Below, piece after piece: positions 33,683 through 41,461 of a DNA stretch of 64,000 nucleotides (position 1 is the stretch's first letter; every line of letters starts with the position of its first letter). The notes under the pieces are model-generated. The model was not told where the DNA came from and searched no databases. It saw nothing but the letters and a program-made list of their open reading frames with translations. A program made the translations under genes and the position numbers. Origin of the DNA: Salegentibacter_A chungangensis (GTDB lineage Bacteria > Bacteroidota > Bacteroidia > Flavobacteriales > Flavobacteriaceae); NCBI RefSeq assembly GCF_042678405.1, contig NZ_JBHTLI010000001.1:1674001-1738000 (forward strand), given 5' to 3'.

Positions 33683-34324
33683 TTATTTTAATTCCAGCTT
33701 TTTAAGCTCCTTATAGTTGCGGTACAATCTTTTTAGCAGGATCCCGTACAGGATACGGTAGAAGAACCATATCAGCCCCAGAAATACCGATAATAAGAGG
33801 ATAAATCCGCCAATGAATTTTACCCATTGCCCGGCATCAAAAACATATTTGGAAGCCTCATTCACCTGGGTGTTTATTACGTGATAATAAAGCATATAGT
33901 AGCTGTATACCAGAGTGATGATCCCGGTGGAGATCAGGATATAACCAATATAATACTTTACTGTTTTGCGGGTTTTAAGGATGTTCTTCATAAGAGTTGA
34001 AGCATCATCTGTAGAAGAGATCTTCCTGTAGTTCTTGTAGAACCTGAAAATAAAATAGAAGGTCACCACATAGTTTATAATGTATACCCAAATGGTGAAG
34101 GCCTTAAGATGCAGTCGCTCCATCTCTTCCCAGTATTCATTATCGGCCAGCAAGACGTTTAAGACTGTCCAGAATAAAAATTCCAGAATGCTAATCACAA
34201 AGATCCACTTCACAATAGAGGAAGATCTTTTCCAGATCATTTTATAGATCTGTTCATAGGAAAGGTGAGGGAGGCTGGCTTCCTGCTTTTTCCAGTCTTT
34301 TTTTAATAGATCGAGTTCATCCAT
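33683..34324 (-). CDS. Four-helix membrane protein downstream of a sigma factor
   Basis: The 213-residue protein has an N-terminal soluble segment LDLLKKDWKKQ, then helices at about residues 40-58, 76-98, 120-145 and 165-190, and a basic C-terminus. No known family is certain. Its position 6 bases after an ECF-type sigma-factor gene suggests that it is the membrane partner (anti-sigma-like) of that factor, although it has no zinc or RskA-type anti-sigma motif. Confidence 0.7.
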   Translation of the reverse strand: MDELDLLKKDWKKQEASLPHLSYEQIYKMIWKRSSSIVKWIFVISILEFLFWTVLNVLLADNEYWEEMERLHLKAFTIWVYIINYVVTFYFIFRFYKNYRKISSTDDASTLMKNILKTRKTVKYYIGYILISTGIITLVYSYYMLYYHVINTQVNEASKYVFDAGQWVKFIGGFILLLSVFLGLIWFFYRILYGILLKRLYRNYKELKKLELK

Positions 34325-34330
34325 ATTCTC

Positions 34331-34825
34331 CTACGGATTTAAAATACTTTTTAGTTTTGTTTTCACCCTGTTCATTTTCACTCTTGCATTTACTTCAGAT
34401 ATTCCCAGGGTTTCGGAAATATCTTTGTAGTTCTTATCTTCCAGGTATAGAAAAACCAGGGCTTTATCAATATCGTTCAGTTGCTTTATGGCATCATACA
34501 TCAGCTTGAGATGTTGTTCTGTCTCATCATCATATTCCGGCGCTTTCATTTTAAAGGAAACGCTATCGTAGTCCTGGGTCTTTATAGATCTTTTTTTCTT
34601 ACGATAAAGTGTGATCGCGGTATTTAGAGCAACTCTGTACATCCAGGTACTGAATTTGGCATCACCTCTGAATTTAGGATAGGCTTTCCATAACTGGATA
34701 GTGATCTCCTGAAACAGATCGTTATGCGAGTGCTGATCATTGGTATAAATCCGGCAGATCTTATGCGCAATATTCTGATGTTTCTCCAGGTTAGTTACAA
34801 ACTGATGTTCTAATTCCTTGTTCAC
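34331..34825 (-). CDS. ECF-type RNA polymerase sigma factor
   Basis: The 164-residue protein has the region 2 sequence DLFQEITIQLWKAYPKFRGDAKFSTWMYRVALNTAITLYRKKK and the region 4 helix-turn-helix DKALVFLYLEDKNYKDISETLGISEVNARVKMNRV (described by parts). It is a small alternative sigma factor controlling an envelope or stress regulon. It forms an operon with the four-helix membrane protein. No canonical promoter box is apparent upstream in the 34826-34900 stretch; such genes often self-regulate with an alternative sigma box. Confidence 0.93.
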   Translation of the reverse strand: MNKELEHQFVTNLEKHQNIAHKICRIYTNDQHSHNDLFQEITIQLWKAYPKFRGDAKFSTWMYRVALNTAITLYRKKKRSIKTQDYDSVSFKMKAPEYDDETEQHLKLMYDAIKQLNDIDKALVFLYLEDKNYKDISETLGISEVNARVKMNRVKTKLKSILNP

Positions 34826-34932
34826 AATAGATGGTTAGCTCTTATATGTAGGGCTAATGGATGCAATGTTACAAAAAAGTATAAATAATAGTTAATAGGT
34901 CTTTATTTCTTCACATAGCCCGGCATAAATAT

Positions 34933-34940
34933 TAAATTTG
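34933..34940 (+). promoter_or_regulatory. Candidate -7 promoter box of the NADH dehydrogenase gene
   Basis: TAAATTTG is an exact TAnnTTTG box, 18 bases before ATG 34959. It overlaps the TTG that would open a longer reading, which argues for the ATG. Confidence 0.4.
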
Positions 34941-34958
34941 AGTAAAATCAATCAACCT

Positions 34959-36266
34959 ATGAATATACCGAGGACCGATTTACCAAGAGTGGTTATTATT
35001 GGAGGAGGTTTTGCCGGGATGTCGCTGGCAAAAAAGCTCCTTAAAGAAGATGTACAAATGGTGATCCTTGACCGTCATAACTACCATACCTTTCAACCGC
35101 TTTTGTACCAGGTATCGACTTCGGGGCTGGAACCTGATTCTATTGCCTATCCTTTGCGGAAGGTTACGCGGGACAGCAAAAAATGTTTTTTCCGCCTGGC
35201 GGAAGTAAAATCTATTTCAGCTGAAAAAAATATAATTCATAGCAATATTGGAGACCTGGTGTATGATTATCTGGTGATCGCTACAGGCTCGAAGACCAAT
35301 TTCTTCGGAAATAACAGTATTGAGGATAATGGGATGTGGATGAAGACCGTTCCGCAGGCTTTGAACATAAGGAGCCTTATTCTCGAAAACCTGGAACAGG
35401 CAACGATCACCGAGGATCCCGAAAAAAGAAAGGCCCTGCTGAACTTTGTACTGGTGGGCGCCGGGCCTACAGGAGTAGAACTTAGCGGAGCTATAGCAGA
35501 ACTTCGAAACCATATCGTGCCTAAAGATTATCCCGACCTTAATCCAAATGAAATGCATATTCATTTACTGGAGGGGTTAGACAGGGTACTTCCACCAATG
35601 AGTGAGGAGTCTTCTAAAAAAGCTCATAAATTTCTGGAAGAACTGGGGGTGAAGATTCACCTTAATACTATGGTGGAGCATTATGACGGCCACCTTGTAA
35701 AGACCAATACCGATCTTGCCATTAAGACCGAAACCTTTATTTGGAGTGCCGGAGTTACCGGAGCGCCGGTAGAAGGGCTCAATGCATCTGCAATGGTGGA
35801 AAAGGCGAACCGTTATGAGGTGAATGCTTTTAACCAGGTGAACGGTTACGAAAATGTATTTGCCATTGGGGATATTGCTTTAATGCAAACCGAAGATTTT
35901 CCAAAAGGACATCCTATGGTGGCACAACCGGCCATACAGCAGGGGAAACATCTTGCCAGGAACATCAAGAAACTTATCAGGGGAGAAAAACTCGAGCCCT
36001 TTAAATACCTTGATAAGGGAACTATGGCAACCGTTGGGCGAAACAGGGCAGTGGTGGAGATCGGCAAACTGAAATTTGCAGGATTCTTTGCCTGGTTTGT
36101 TTGGATGTTCGTCCACCTGTGGTTCCTAATAGGTTTCAGGAACAGGCTGGTGACCTTCTTTAACTGGTTGTATAATTACATTAATTTTGATAAAGCGGCG
36201 AGGCTTATCATCAGGCCTTTTAAAGGTTATAAGGAAGAAATGGAAATAGATAAAGAGAAAGTATAA
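34959..36266 (+). CDS. ndh: Type II NADH:quinone oxidoreductase (NDH-2)
   Basis: The 435-residue flavoprotein has two dinucleotide folds: VVIIGGGFAGMSLAKKL near residue 12 for FAD and FVLVGAGPTGVELSGAIAEL near residue 167 for NADH. The C-terminal amphipathic and hydrophobic segment FFAWFVWMFVHLWFLIGF would hold it on the membrane. It transfers electrons from NADH to quinone without pumping. I chose ATG 34959; a TTG seven codons upstream would lie in the promoter box. A shared bidirectional terminator separates it from the hemerythrin gene. Confidence 0.92.
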   Translation: MNIPRTDLPRVVIIGGGFAGMSLAKKLLKEDVQMVILDRHNYHTFQPLLYQVSTSGLEPDSIAYPLRKVTRDSKKCFFRLAEVKSISAEKNIIHSNIGDLVYDYLVIATGSKTNFFGNNSIEDNGMWMKTVPQALNIRSLILENLEQATITEDPEKRKALLNFVLVGAGPTGVELSGAIAELRNHIVPKDYPDLNPNEMHIHLLEGLDRVLPPMSEESSKKAHKFLEELGVKIHLNTMVEHYDGHLVKTNTDLAIKTETFIWSAGVTGAPVEGLNASAMVEKANRYEVNAFNQVNGYENVFAIGDIALMQTEDFPKGHPMVAQPAIQQGKHLARNIKKLIRGEKLEPFKYLDKGTMATVGRNRAVVEIGKLKFAGFFAWFVWMFVHLWFLIGFRNRLVTFFNWLYNYINFDKAARLIIRPFKGYKEEMEIDKEKV

Positions 36267-36298
36267 AAAAAGCCTGTCAGTTCTGACAGGCTTTTTTT
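36265..36298. terminator. Bidirectional terminator between NDH-2 and hemerythrin genes
   Basis: AAAAAAAGCCTGTCAG pairs with CTGACAGGCTTTTTTT around a TT loop. It overlaps the NDH-2 stop codon. Confidence 0.95.
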
Positions 36299-36299
36299 A

Positions 36300-36734
36300 T
36301 TAGCGGGTTTGCTTGATCTCTTTGTTGTAATCTTCTGCCAGAGACACTTTTTGTTTATCGGTAAGTGCCTTCCCTGCCATCTGAAAGACTTCGTGTTCTT
36401 CTTCATCCAGATGATGGATCACCTTATGTTCTAGATCCTTTGCGATCTTTAGCCAGTTAGAGGCATCCATCTCTGTGTCTTCAAGCTGTTCTATCAGTTC
36501 ATCCATTTCGTGGTGTTCTGCAACGCTATGGCGGGCTTTTTCCTGGGTAAGGTCTTTCTCGATAAGTGGAATATAAAAATGCCTTTCTTCGGCATCTGCG
36601 TGAATCTTAAGTTCGTGCTTTAACTGTTCAAAGATCTTCTTTCTCTCCTGCGTGTCTCCATGGGTTTCTACCAATTTGGCTACTAAATCACGCTGTATCT
36701 CATGTTCCTGTCTTAAAGCTTCAAAAATGTTCAT
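36300..36734 (-). CDS. Hemerythrin-like domain protein
   Basis: The 144-residue all-helical protein carries the di-iron ligand pattern of hemerythrins: His11, His45 with Glu49, His74/His75, and the HHLDEEEHE block at about residues 107-115. Such proteins bind oxygen or nitric oxide or repair iron clusters. It is cytoplasmic, a single gene on the minus strand, with the terminator shared with NDH-2. The specific function is not fixed. Confidence 0.87.
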   Translation of the reverse strand: MNIFEALRQEHEIQRDLVAKLVETHGDTQERKKIFEQLKHELKIHADAEERHFYIPLIEKDLTQEKARHSVAEHHEMDELIEQLEDTEMDASNWLKIAKDLEHKVIHHLDEEEHEVFQMAGKALTDKQKVSLAEDYNKEIKQTR

Positions 36735-37105
36735 ATTTTAGGTTATTGGTTGAAACCTCAAGATAGGATTTATAATGTTAAAATGAGCTTAAACTTCAGG
36801 CACAGTCATAGTTTAAAACAATTCTAAAAAATCACGGTTCATAAATTTTTATTTCCTGTTTTTCCCCGTGACGGCATATTTTAGAATATAGTTTTTTATA
36901 CAAATTCAGGACCCCCGTTAAAGCCTGAGCATTTTTACGAATTGCCCATATTCTCAGTCGGTAACGCGTAAAATATTTTAATCCCTGGCCTTCCTGAAAA
37001 TGTTAAAAATCAGATTTTTAAATCCTTCCTGTAAAATCTTTCGTATATAAACATACAGGAGTCAGATCCTGAGATCACAGATTAGATCTGTATTGGTCAA
37101 ATCGA
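36735..37105. other. Non-coding stretch between hemerythrin and the anti-sigma gene
   Basis: About 370 bases without a supported gene. AT-rich. It has a small inverted repeat CAGATC-GATCTG (37063-37090) and no promoter I can name. It is followed by the hairpin and tiny reading frame at 37106-37177 and the minus-strand terminator at 37194-37220. Confidence 0.5.
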
Positions 37106-37177
37106 GTGATTTGGATTTTGATTTATTGGTTGGTTAGGGAAAGGTTTGTCCATTCGGGCAAACCTTTCCGCTTTTAA
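37106..37177 (+). other. Possible 23-residue reading frame with built-in hairpin
   Basis: A GTG-started frame gives a hydrophobic-aromatic start (MIWILIYWLV) followed by a basic end (RERFVHSGKPFRF). The same DNA holds a 14-bp stem: GGAAAGGTTTGTCC (37138-37151) with GGGCAAACCTTTCC (37156-37169), loop ATTC, one G-U pair, then GCTTTTAA. It could be a terminator of a short RNA or a real microprotein; neither is proven. Confidence 0.2.
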
Positions 37178-37193
37178 AGAAGATTTTGAGAAT

Positions 37194-37220
37194 AAAAAAA
37201 GCCTGCCGGAAAGGGCAGGC
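37194..37220 (-). terminator. Terminator of the sigma/anti-sigma operon
   Basis: Minus-strand GCCTGCC and GGCAGGC make a 7-bp stem with a 6-base loop, followed by seven U. Confidence 0.88.
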
Positions 37221-37244
37221 TTAAATTTGTTTGAATTAGCCATT

Positions 37245-38054
37245 TTATAACGAAGCTACGGTTCCAAGAACATATAGCTGATCCATAGTCGGGCTTTCGC
37301 TTCCGCCTTCCGGCTCCAGGGTTATCCCAAATGCTTCCGATTTGTTGGCATTTTCCAGACTGAAGACCTTATTCTCATCCTTCTCGAAATCTTCAAGAAG
37401 TCCGATACTGGTTGGAGTAAGCGGTTGCATAGTAAGCGACCAGACCTGGTAAACCTTACCGCGAGGCGGTTCAGGCAGCCCTTGAGCATCTATATAGGCC
37501 TTTTGCTCCTTTTCGTTCCAATATACCTGCGCATAAGCTTCTGGCGCAACATTCTGCCCTTTAAGCGGGATCCTGTTCACCTCTTTATCCCTTAATACTG
37601 CAAGCAGTTCTTTGGTCTTTTCAGCATCTTCGCGGGCATCTGCAATTTGCTGCTCCATTCTTGCGTTCTTCACTTTTTGTTCCCTTAGGGAAGTCCTCAG
37701 TTCATTGTTCTCATTGAACAGGAAGAACAAACCAACAAGCAGAAGTATACTTGCCGCCCAGCCAATGTAGGAGAACCAGGGCGTTCTTTCTTTACTCGCG
37801 GCGGGATGGGTGACAGTAGTGTTGTTATTCGAATTCCTTAATTTTTCTTTTAGAGTGGCAAGCAGGTGCTCCGGATTGTAGGGAGCAGTAGATATGGCAA
37901 GTTTTGTAAGCGCCGCTTCTATTTCTTCAACTTCTTTGCGAACCTCAGGATATTCTTTCAGCACACGAGTAACCTCACGACTTTCTTCTTCGCTAAGAGC
38001 TCCGTATACGTAGAGTTCAAGTATGCCTGACGATATGTATTTTTCTATGTCCAT
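37245..38054 (-). CDS. Anti-sigma factor of the RskA type
   Basis: The 269-residue protein has an N-terminal sigma-binding helix domain (ISSGILELYVYGALSEEE), one membrane helix (about residues 95-112, WFSYIGWAASILLLVGLFFL), a coiled-coil and an RskA C-terminal domain in the periplasm with VYQVWSLTMQPLTPTSIGLL. I chose ATG 38054; the earlier TTG lies inside the sigma-factor gene. It is encoded 1 base after the sigma-factor stop and holds that factor at the membrane until the signal arrives. Confidence 0.92.
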   Translation of the reverse strand: MDIEKYISSGILELYVYGALSEEESREVTRVLKEYPEVRKEVEEIEAALTKLAISTAPYNPEHLLATLKEKLRNSNNNTTVTHPAASKERTPWFSYIGWAASILLLVGLFFLFNENNELRTSLREQKVKNARMEQQIADAREDAEKTKELLAVLRDKEVNRIPLKGQNVAPEAYAQVYWNEKEQKAYIDAQGLPEPPRGKVYQVWSLTMQPLTPTSIGLLEDFEKDENKVFSLENANKSEAFGITLEPEGGSESPTMDQLYVLGTVASL

Positions 38055-38055
38055 T

Positions 38056-38583
38056 TTATGCAACGATCTCTCTTAATTTTTGAATACAAACTCTGTTTCT
38101 TGTCTTTACCGTGCCTAATGGCATTCCCAGTTCTTCAGCGGTTTCCTTTTGTGTAAAACCTTTAAAGAAGAGGAAGTCGATCAGTTTTTTACACACCGGC
38201 TCCAGAATGTTTATATACTTCTTGATACCAATAGCGTCAATTGTTGCTGAAAAGTTCGATTTATGTTCCAGTATATCTACGAAATTATCGGCTTTAAGGT
38301 TTTGTTTCTTGTTTTTATAGCTTTTGGACCGGATCTTGTCTATAGAAGCATTTCTTGCAATATTCAGGATCCAGGTAAAAAACCTTCCCTTATCTGGGCT
38401 ATAGGAAGAAGCATTATTCCATATTTTCATAAAAACATCCTGAAGAACCTCTTCGGCAATACCTTCATCTTTCACGATACTGAAGATAATACCGTAAGTG
38501 CTCTCTGAGTAAAGCTGGTAGATTCTTTCAAAGGCTTTTTCGTTTCCCTGTTGCAATTCAAGGATCAAACCGTCTTGTTGCAT
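38056..38583 (-). CDS. RNA polymerase sigma factor (ECF type, SigK-like)
   Basis: The 175-residue protein has region 2 with GIAEEVLQDVFMKIWNNA and FFTWILNIARNASIDKIRSK, and region 4 with GFTQKETAEELGMPLGTVKTR. It pairs with the RskA-type anti-sigma gene that follows, as SigK/RskA do. I chose ATG 38583; longer readings reach into a terminator hairpin. It presumably controls oxidative or envelope stress genes; the neighbouring Cu/Zn SOD gene is separately terminated. Confidence 0.92.
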   Translation of the reverse strand: MQQDGLILELQQGNEKAFERIYQLYSESTYGIIFSIVKDEGIAEEVLQDVFMKIWNNASSYSPDKGRFFTWILNIARNASIDKIRSKSYKNKKQNLKADNFVDILEHKSNFSATIDAIGIKKYINILEPVCKKLIDFLFFKGFTQKETAEELGMPLGTVKTRNRVCIQKLREIVA

Positions 38584-38624
38584 AATATTAGATTGGTGTG
38601 AGTAAATGTAGGAATTAATCGGCC

Positions 38625-38655
38625 ATAAAAAAAGCGGCCTTTTCAGGGCCGCTTT
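38625..38655 (-). terminator. Terminator of the Cu/Zn SOD gene
   Basis: Minus-strand AAAGCGGCC and GGCCGCTTT form a stem with a 7-base loop, followed by U-rich sequence. Confidence 0.88.
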
Positions 38656-38679
38656 CATATTATTCTGTAAAAGAAGTGC

Positions 38680-39279
38680 TTATTGCTTCTCGATCACTCC
38701 GCAACCTACACGGGTACCGGCTGCACCAGATGGCTGAGAAGTAAAGTCATCTACACCATCGTGTACAATGATAGATTTCCCTACAATGTTCTTATTCTCA
38801 TCATCACAACCTATACACCATTCGTCTGTAGACATACTCACGGTTGCATTGCCTTCAGCGTCGGTTTCGAAGTTCCCGATATCACCTTTATGATATCCTT
38901 CCTCAGCACCCCATTTTCCGTGATCTTCACCGGTTGGGTTCCAGTGTCCGCCGGCTGATTTTCCGTCAGCAGAAGAACAGTCTCCTTTTTCGTGAATGTG
39001 GATGGCGTGCTTTCCTTCAGGAAGTCCCGAGATCTTAGCTTCCATAGATACTTCACCGTCTTCTTCGGTAAAGGTTACGGTACCGCTAAGCTTGCTGTCG
39101 TTCTTGGCTTGAAGAGTAGCCTGGGCTGTTTTGGCCATTTCCTGCTCTTCCTGCTCCTGCATATCGGCATTCATCTCTGTTTCTTCAACAGATTTTTCTT
39201 CTTTTTCTTTTTTCTCATTCTTACATCCTACAAATACAAGAGATGCACAGAGAAATAATGATAAACTAATGCGTTTCAT
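38680..39279 (-). CDS. sodC: Cu/Zn superoxide dismutase, lipoprotein
   Basis: The 199-residue protein has a lipobox (VFVGC, Cys19), a Glu/Met-rich linker of about 30 residues, and a Cu/Zn SOD domain with metal ligands His94, His96, His112, His120, His130, Asp133 and His173 and the disulfide pair Cys101/Cys193. It dismutates superoxide in the periplasm while anchored to a membrane. All metal positions are present. It is single on the minus strand between the sigma factor and the hydrolase-OsmC gene. Confidence 0.93.
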   Translation of the reverse strand: MKRISLSLFLCASLVFVGCKNEKKEKEEKSVEETEMNADMQEQEEQEMAKTAQATLQAKNDSKLSGTVTFTEEDGEVSMEAKISGLPEGKHAIHIHEKGDCSSADGKSAGGHWNPTGEDHGKWGAEEGYHKGDIGNFETDAEGNATVSMSTDEWCIGCDDENKNIVGKSIIVHDGVDDFTSQPSGAAGTRVGCGVIEKQ

Positions 39280-39375
39280 AATTTATGATTGGTTTTCAAA
39301 TTTGATAGTACTAAATTAAACGGAATGAAAACTGTGACCAAAGTTTTAAGGATAGCTTAACAAAGAACCTCGCCG

Positions 39376-40590
39376 TTAGTCTTCCAGAAGCGAGGTGTTG
39401 ATGGTTATCTTGCTACTAAGGGTTCGGTGTACGGGACACTTATTGGCTATGTTTAATATTCTTTTTATTTGTTTCTCATCCAGATTCCCTTCCAGTTTAA
39501 TTTGACGATTAAAGGTGTCTATCTTAGAAGATTCCTCTTCACAGTTCTCACAGTCATCGGCGTGTTTCTTTTCATACGTGACGTGGGTCTCCACATTCTC
39601 AAGGTCCCATTCTTTTCTTTTCACATACATCTGAATGGTCATAGACGTACAGGCGGCAAGGCCGGAAGACAGGAATTCGTATGGAGTAGGGCCATAATCA
39701 TTTCCTCCGGCGCTCTCAGGTTCGTCTGCAGTAAGATTATGGATTCCGGCTTTTATCTGCGTGGTATAACCCTCATTTCCTAAGTTAGCCACAACCTCGT
39801 GATCTGTTTTTAACTCCTTTTCCTTTGGCAGATCGAGATATCTGGAGGCCCAGGCCGAAATCACCTTTCCGGCATAGGCAGCATCTTTCTTGTCCTGTAA
39901 AAGGTGATCTGCCCCTTCAAGGGAAATAAAGCTTTTAGGATGTTCTGCAGCTACATAAAGCTCTTCAGCGTTCTTTATGTTCACAATCATATCCTGGGGA
40001 GAATGCATAATTAAAAGTGCCTTGTTGAAATTGGCCATATAATCTGCCAGTTTGTGGCTCTTTATGTCTTCTATAAACTGCTCTTTAATCCTGAAAGGCC
40101 TGCCGCCAATATTAACTTCGGCCGAGCCTTTCTCCTGAATACTCTTTATTTCAGATTTTAGCAGTTTAGTGACGTGATCTATAGCTGATGGCGCAGCAAG
40201 TGTGGCTACCGCTTTTACCGATTTTATCTTTTCAGCGGCAAAAAGTACAGCGGCACCACCAAGGGAATGCCCGATTAATACGGAAGGCGCCTTATATTCT
40301 TTTTCAAGGAAATCTGCAGCTGCCACCAGGTCTTCTATATTTCCTGAAAAATTGGAATCTGCAAACTCTCCTTCACTTTCCCCAAGCCCTGTGAAATCAA
40401 ATCTAAGCACACCAAAGCCGGCAGAAGCCATAGCCCTGCTTATAGCAGTGGGAGCAAAGAAATTCTTGTTACAGGTAAAACAATGTGCGAAAAGCACAAA
40501 ATTATGCGGCTTTTGATTGGTTGGTAATTCTATGATCCCTGAGAGGGATTCGCCTTCGGGGTTGCTGAACTCTACTTTGGTCTTTTTCAT
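39376..40590 (-). CDS. Alpha/beta hydrolase fused to an OsmC domain
   Basis: The 404-residue cytoplasmic protein joins two enzymes. Residues 1-255 are an alpha/beta hydrolase with GHSLGG (Ser109), Asp200 in HSPQDMIV and His229 in EGADHLL. Residues about 265-404 are an OsmC peroxidase domain with Cys314 in GLAACTSMT and Cys385 in NKCPVHRTL, the peroxidatic and resolving pair. This fusion is known in many bacteria; it may release a substrate peroxide from an ester and then reduce it. An extra CENC pair near residue 347 is in the OsmC insert. Activity on a given substrate is not known. Confidence 0.9.
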   Translation of the reverse strand: MKKTKVEFSNPEGESLSGIIELPTNQKPHNFVLFAHCFTCNKNFFAPTAISRAMASAGFGVLRFDFTGLGESEGEFADSNFSGNIEDLVAAADFLEKEYKAPSVLIGHSLGGAAVLFAAEKIKSVKAVATLAAPSAIDHVTKLLKSEIKSIQEKGSAEVNIGGRPFRIKEQFIEDIKSHKLADYMANFNKALLIMHSPQDMIVNIKNAEELYVAAEHPKSFISLEGADHLLQDKKDAAYAGKVISAWASRYLDLPKEKELKTDHEVVANLGNEGYTTQIKAGIHNLTADEPESAGGNDYGPTPYEFLSSGLAACTSMTIQMYVKRKEWDLENVETHVTYEKKHADDCENCEEESSKIDTFNRQIKLEGNLDEKQIKRILNIANKCPVHRTLSSKITINTSLLED

Positions 40591-40638
40591 AATCTGGTTA
40601 AATATGCCTCATTACTGAAAATTGATTTGCTCCAAATT

Positions 40639-40670
40639 AAAAAAGCCGCACAAGATTACTTGTACGGCTT
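40639..40670 (-). terminator. Terminator of the 3-keto-sugar operon
   Basis: Minus-strand AAGCCGTACAAG pairs with CTTGTGCGGCTT (one G-U pair) around a TAAT loop, followed by six U. Confidence 0.92.
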
Positions 40671-40690
40671 CTCTTAAATGTTTCTCAAAA

Positions 40691-41452
40691 TTAATCGAGT
40701 TCCTTTATTTTTATGTTTCGGTACCAGACTTTATCGCCGTGATCCTGAAGTGCAATATGTCCCTTTTTGCTCTTTCCGAAGGCTTCCCAGTCTTTAAACT
40801 TCGAGTTCGCCACCAATTTCTCCCATTCTTCACCGTGAAGCGGGAATTCTATCAATTTGGTGCCATTAAGGGTAACTGTTCCCTTGTTGGCTTCGTAATC
40901 TATTTTGATCACCTCCTTGTTCCATTCTCCGGCCGGTTTGGTGACATCTTCTTTTGGGGCTACCATATCGTACAGGGCACCTGCCTGGCGGATAGGACCG
41001 TTCTTGGCATCCGGATGTTTCTCGTTATCCAGAACCTGGATTTCAGGACCGGTGAGGTAAGGTTCGTCAAATTTGTCCTCTTCCTGAACCCCCCACATAA
41101 TTCCGCTGTTCCCGCCTTCTGAAATTTTCCATTCCAGGGAAAGTTCAAAGCTGGAAAATTCTTCTTTCGAGATAAGGTTTTCGGTGCCTTCACGCTCGCC
41201 TTGTGCCGGGGAGAATACAATAGCTCCGTCTTTTACCTGCCATTGCTCTGATATGGAATCAGAATTATAAGCCTTCCAGTGGTCAAGATTCTTCCCGTTG
41301 AAGAGCATTTTCCATTCCTGTTGCTGTTCTTCAGCTTTCATTACCTGTTCTTCGCCTTTAGTTTCCTGGGTTTCTTCTTTTTTATCGGTATTGTCCTTGC
41401 AGCTTGTAGTGAAAAGAACACCGGATAAAATTAAAATACTTAGTTTTTTCAT
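40691..41452 (-). CDS. DUF1080 lipoprotein (3-keto-disaccharide hydrolase-like)
   Basis: The 253-residue protein has a lipobox (LFTTSC, Cys18) and a concanavalin-like DUF1080 domain with WKMLFNGKNLDHWKAYN, SLEWKISEGGNSGIMWGVQ and HIALQDHGDKVWYRNIKI. DUF1080 (Pfam 3-keto-disaccharide hydrolase) members cleave or eliminate the glycosidic bond of 3-keto-glycosides. It would act in the envelope. It is the last gene of the operon and its terminator lies 21 bases past the stop. Confidence 0.9.
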   Translation of the reverse strand: MKKLSILILSGVLFTTSCKDNTDKKEETQETKGEEQVMKAEEQQQEWKMLFNGKNLDHWKAYNSDSISEQWQVKDGAIVFSPAQGEREGTENLISKEEFSSFELSLEWKISEGGNSGIMWGVQEEDKFDEPYLTGPEIQVLDNEKHPDAKNGPIRQAGALYDMVAPKEDVTKPAGEWNKEVIKIDYEANKGTVTLNGTKLIEFPLHGEEWEKLVANSKFKDWEAFGKSKKGHIALQDHGDKVWYRNIKIKELD

Positions 41453-41461
41453 TGTGTTGGT

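Noticed and set aside
34938..34958. TTG start giving NDH-2 seven extra residues
   Set aside because: It coincides with a TAnnTTTG promoter box; the ATG at 34959 gives the usual N-terminus.
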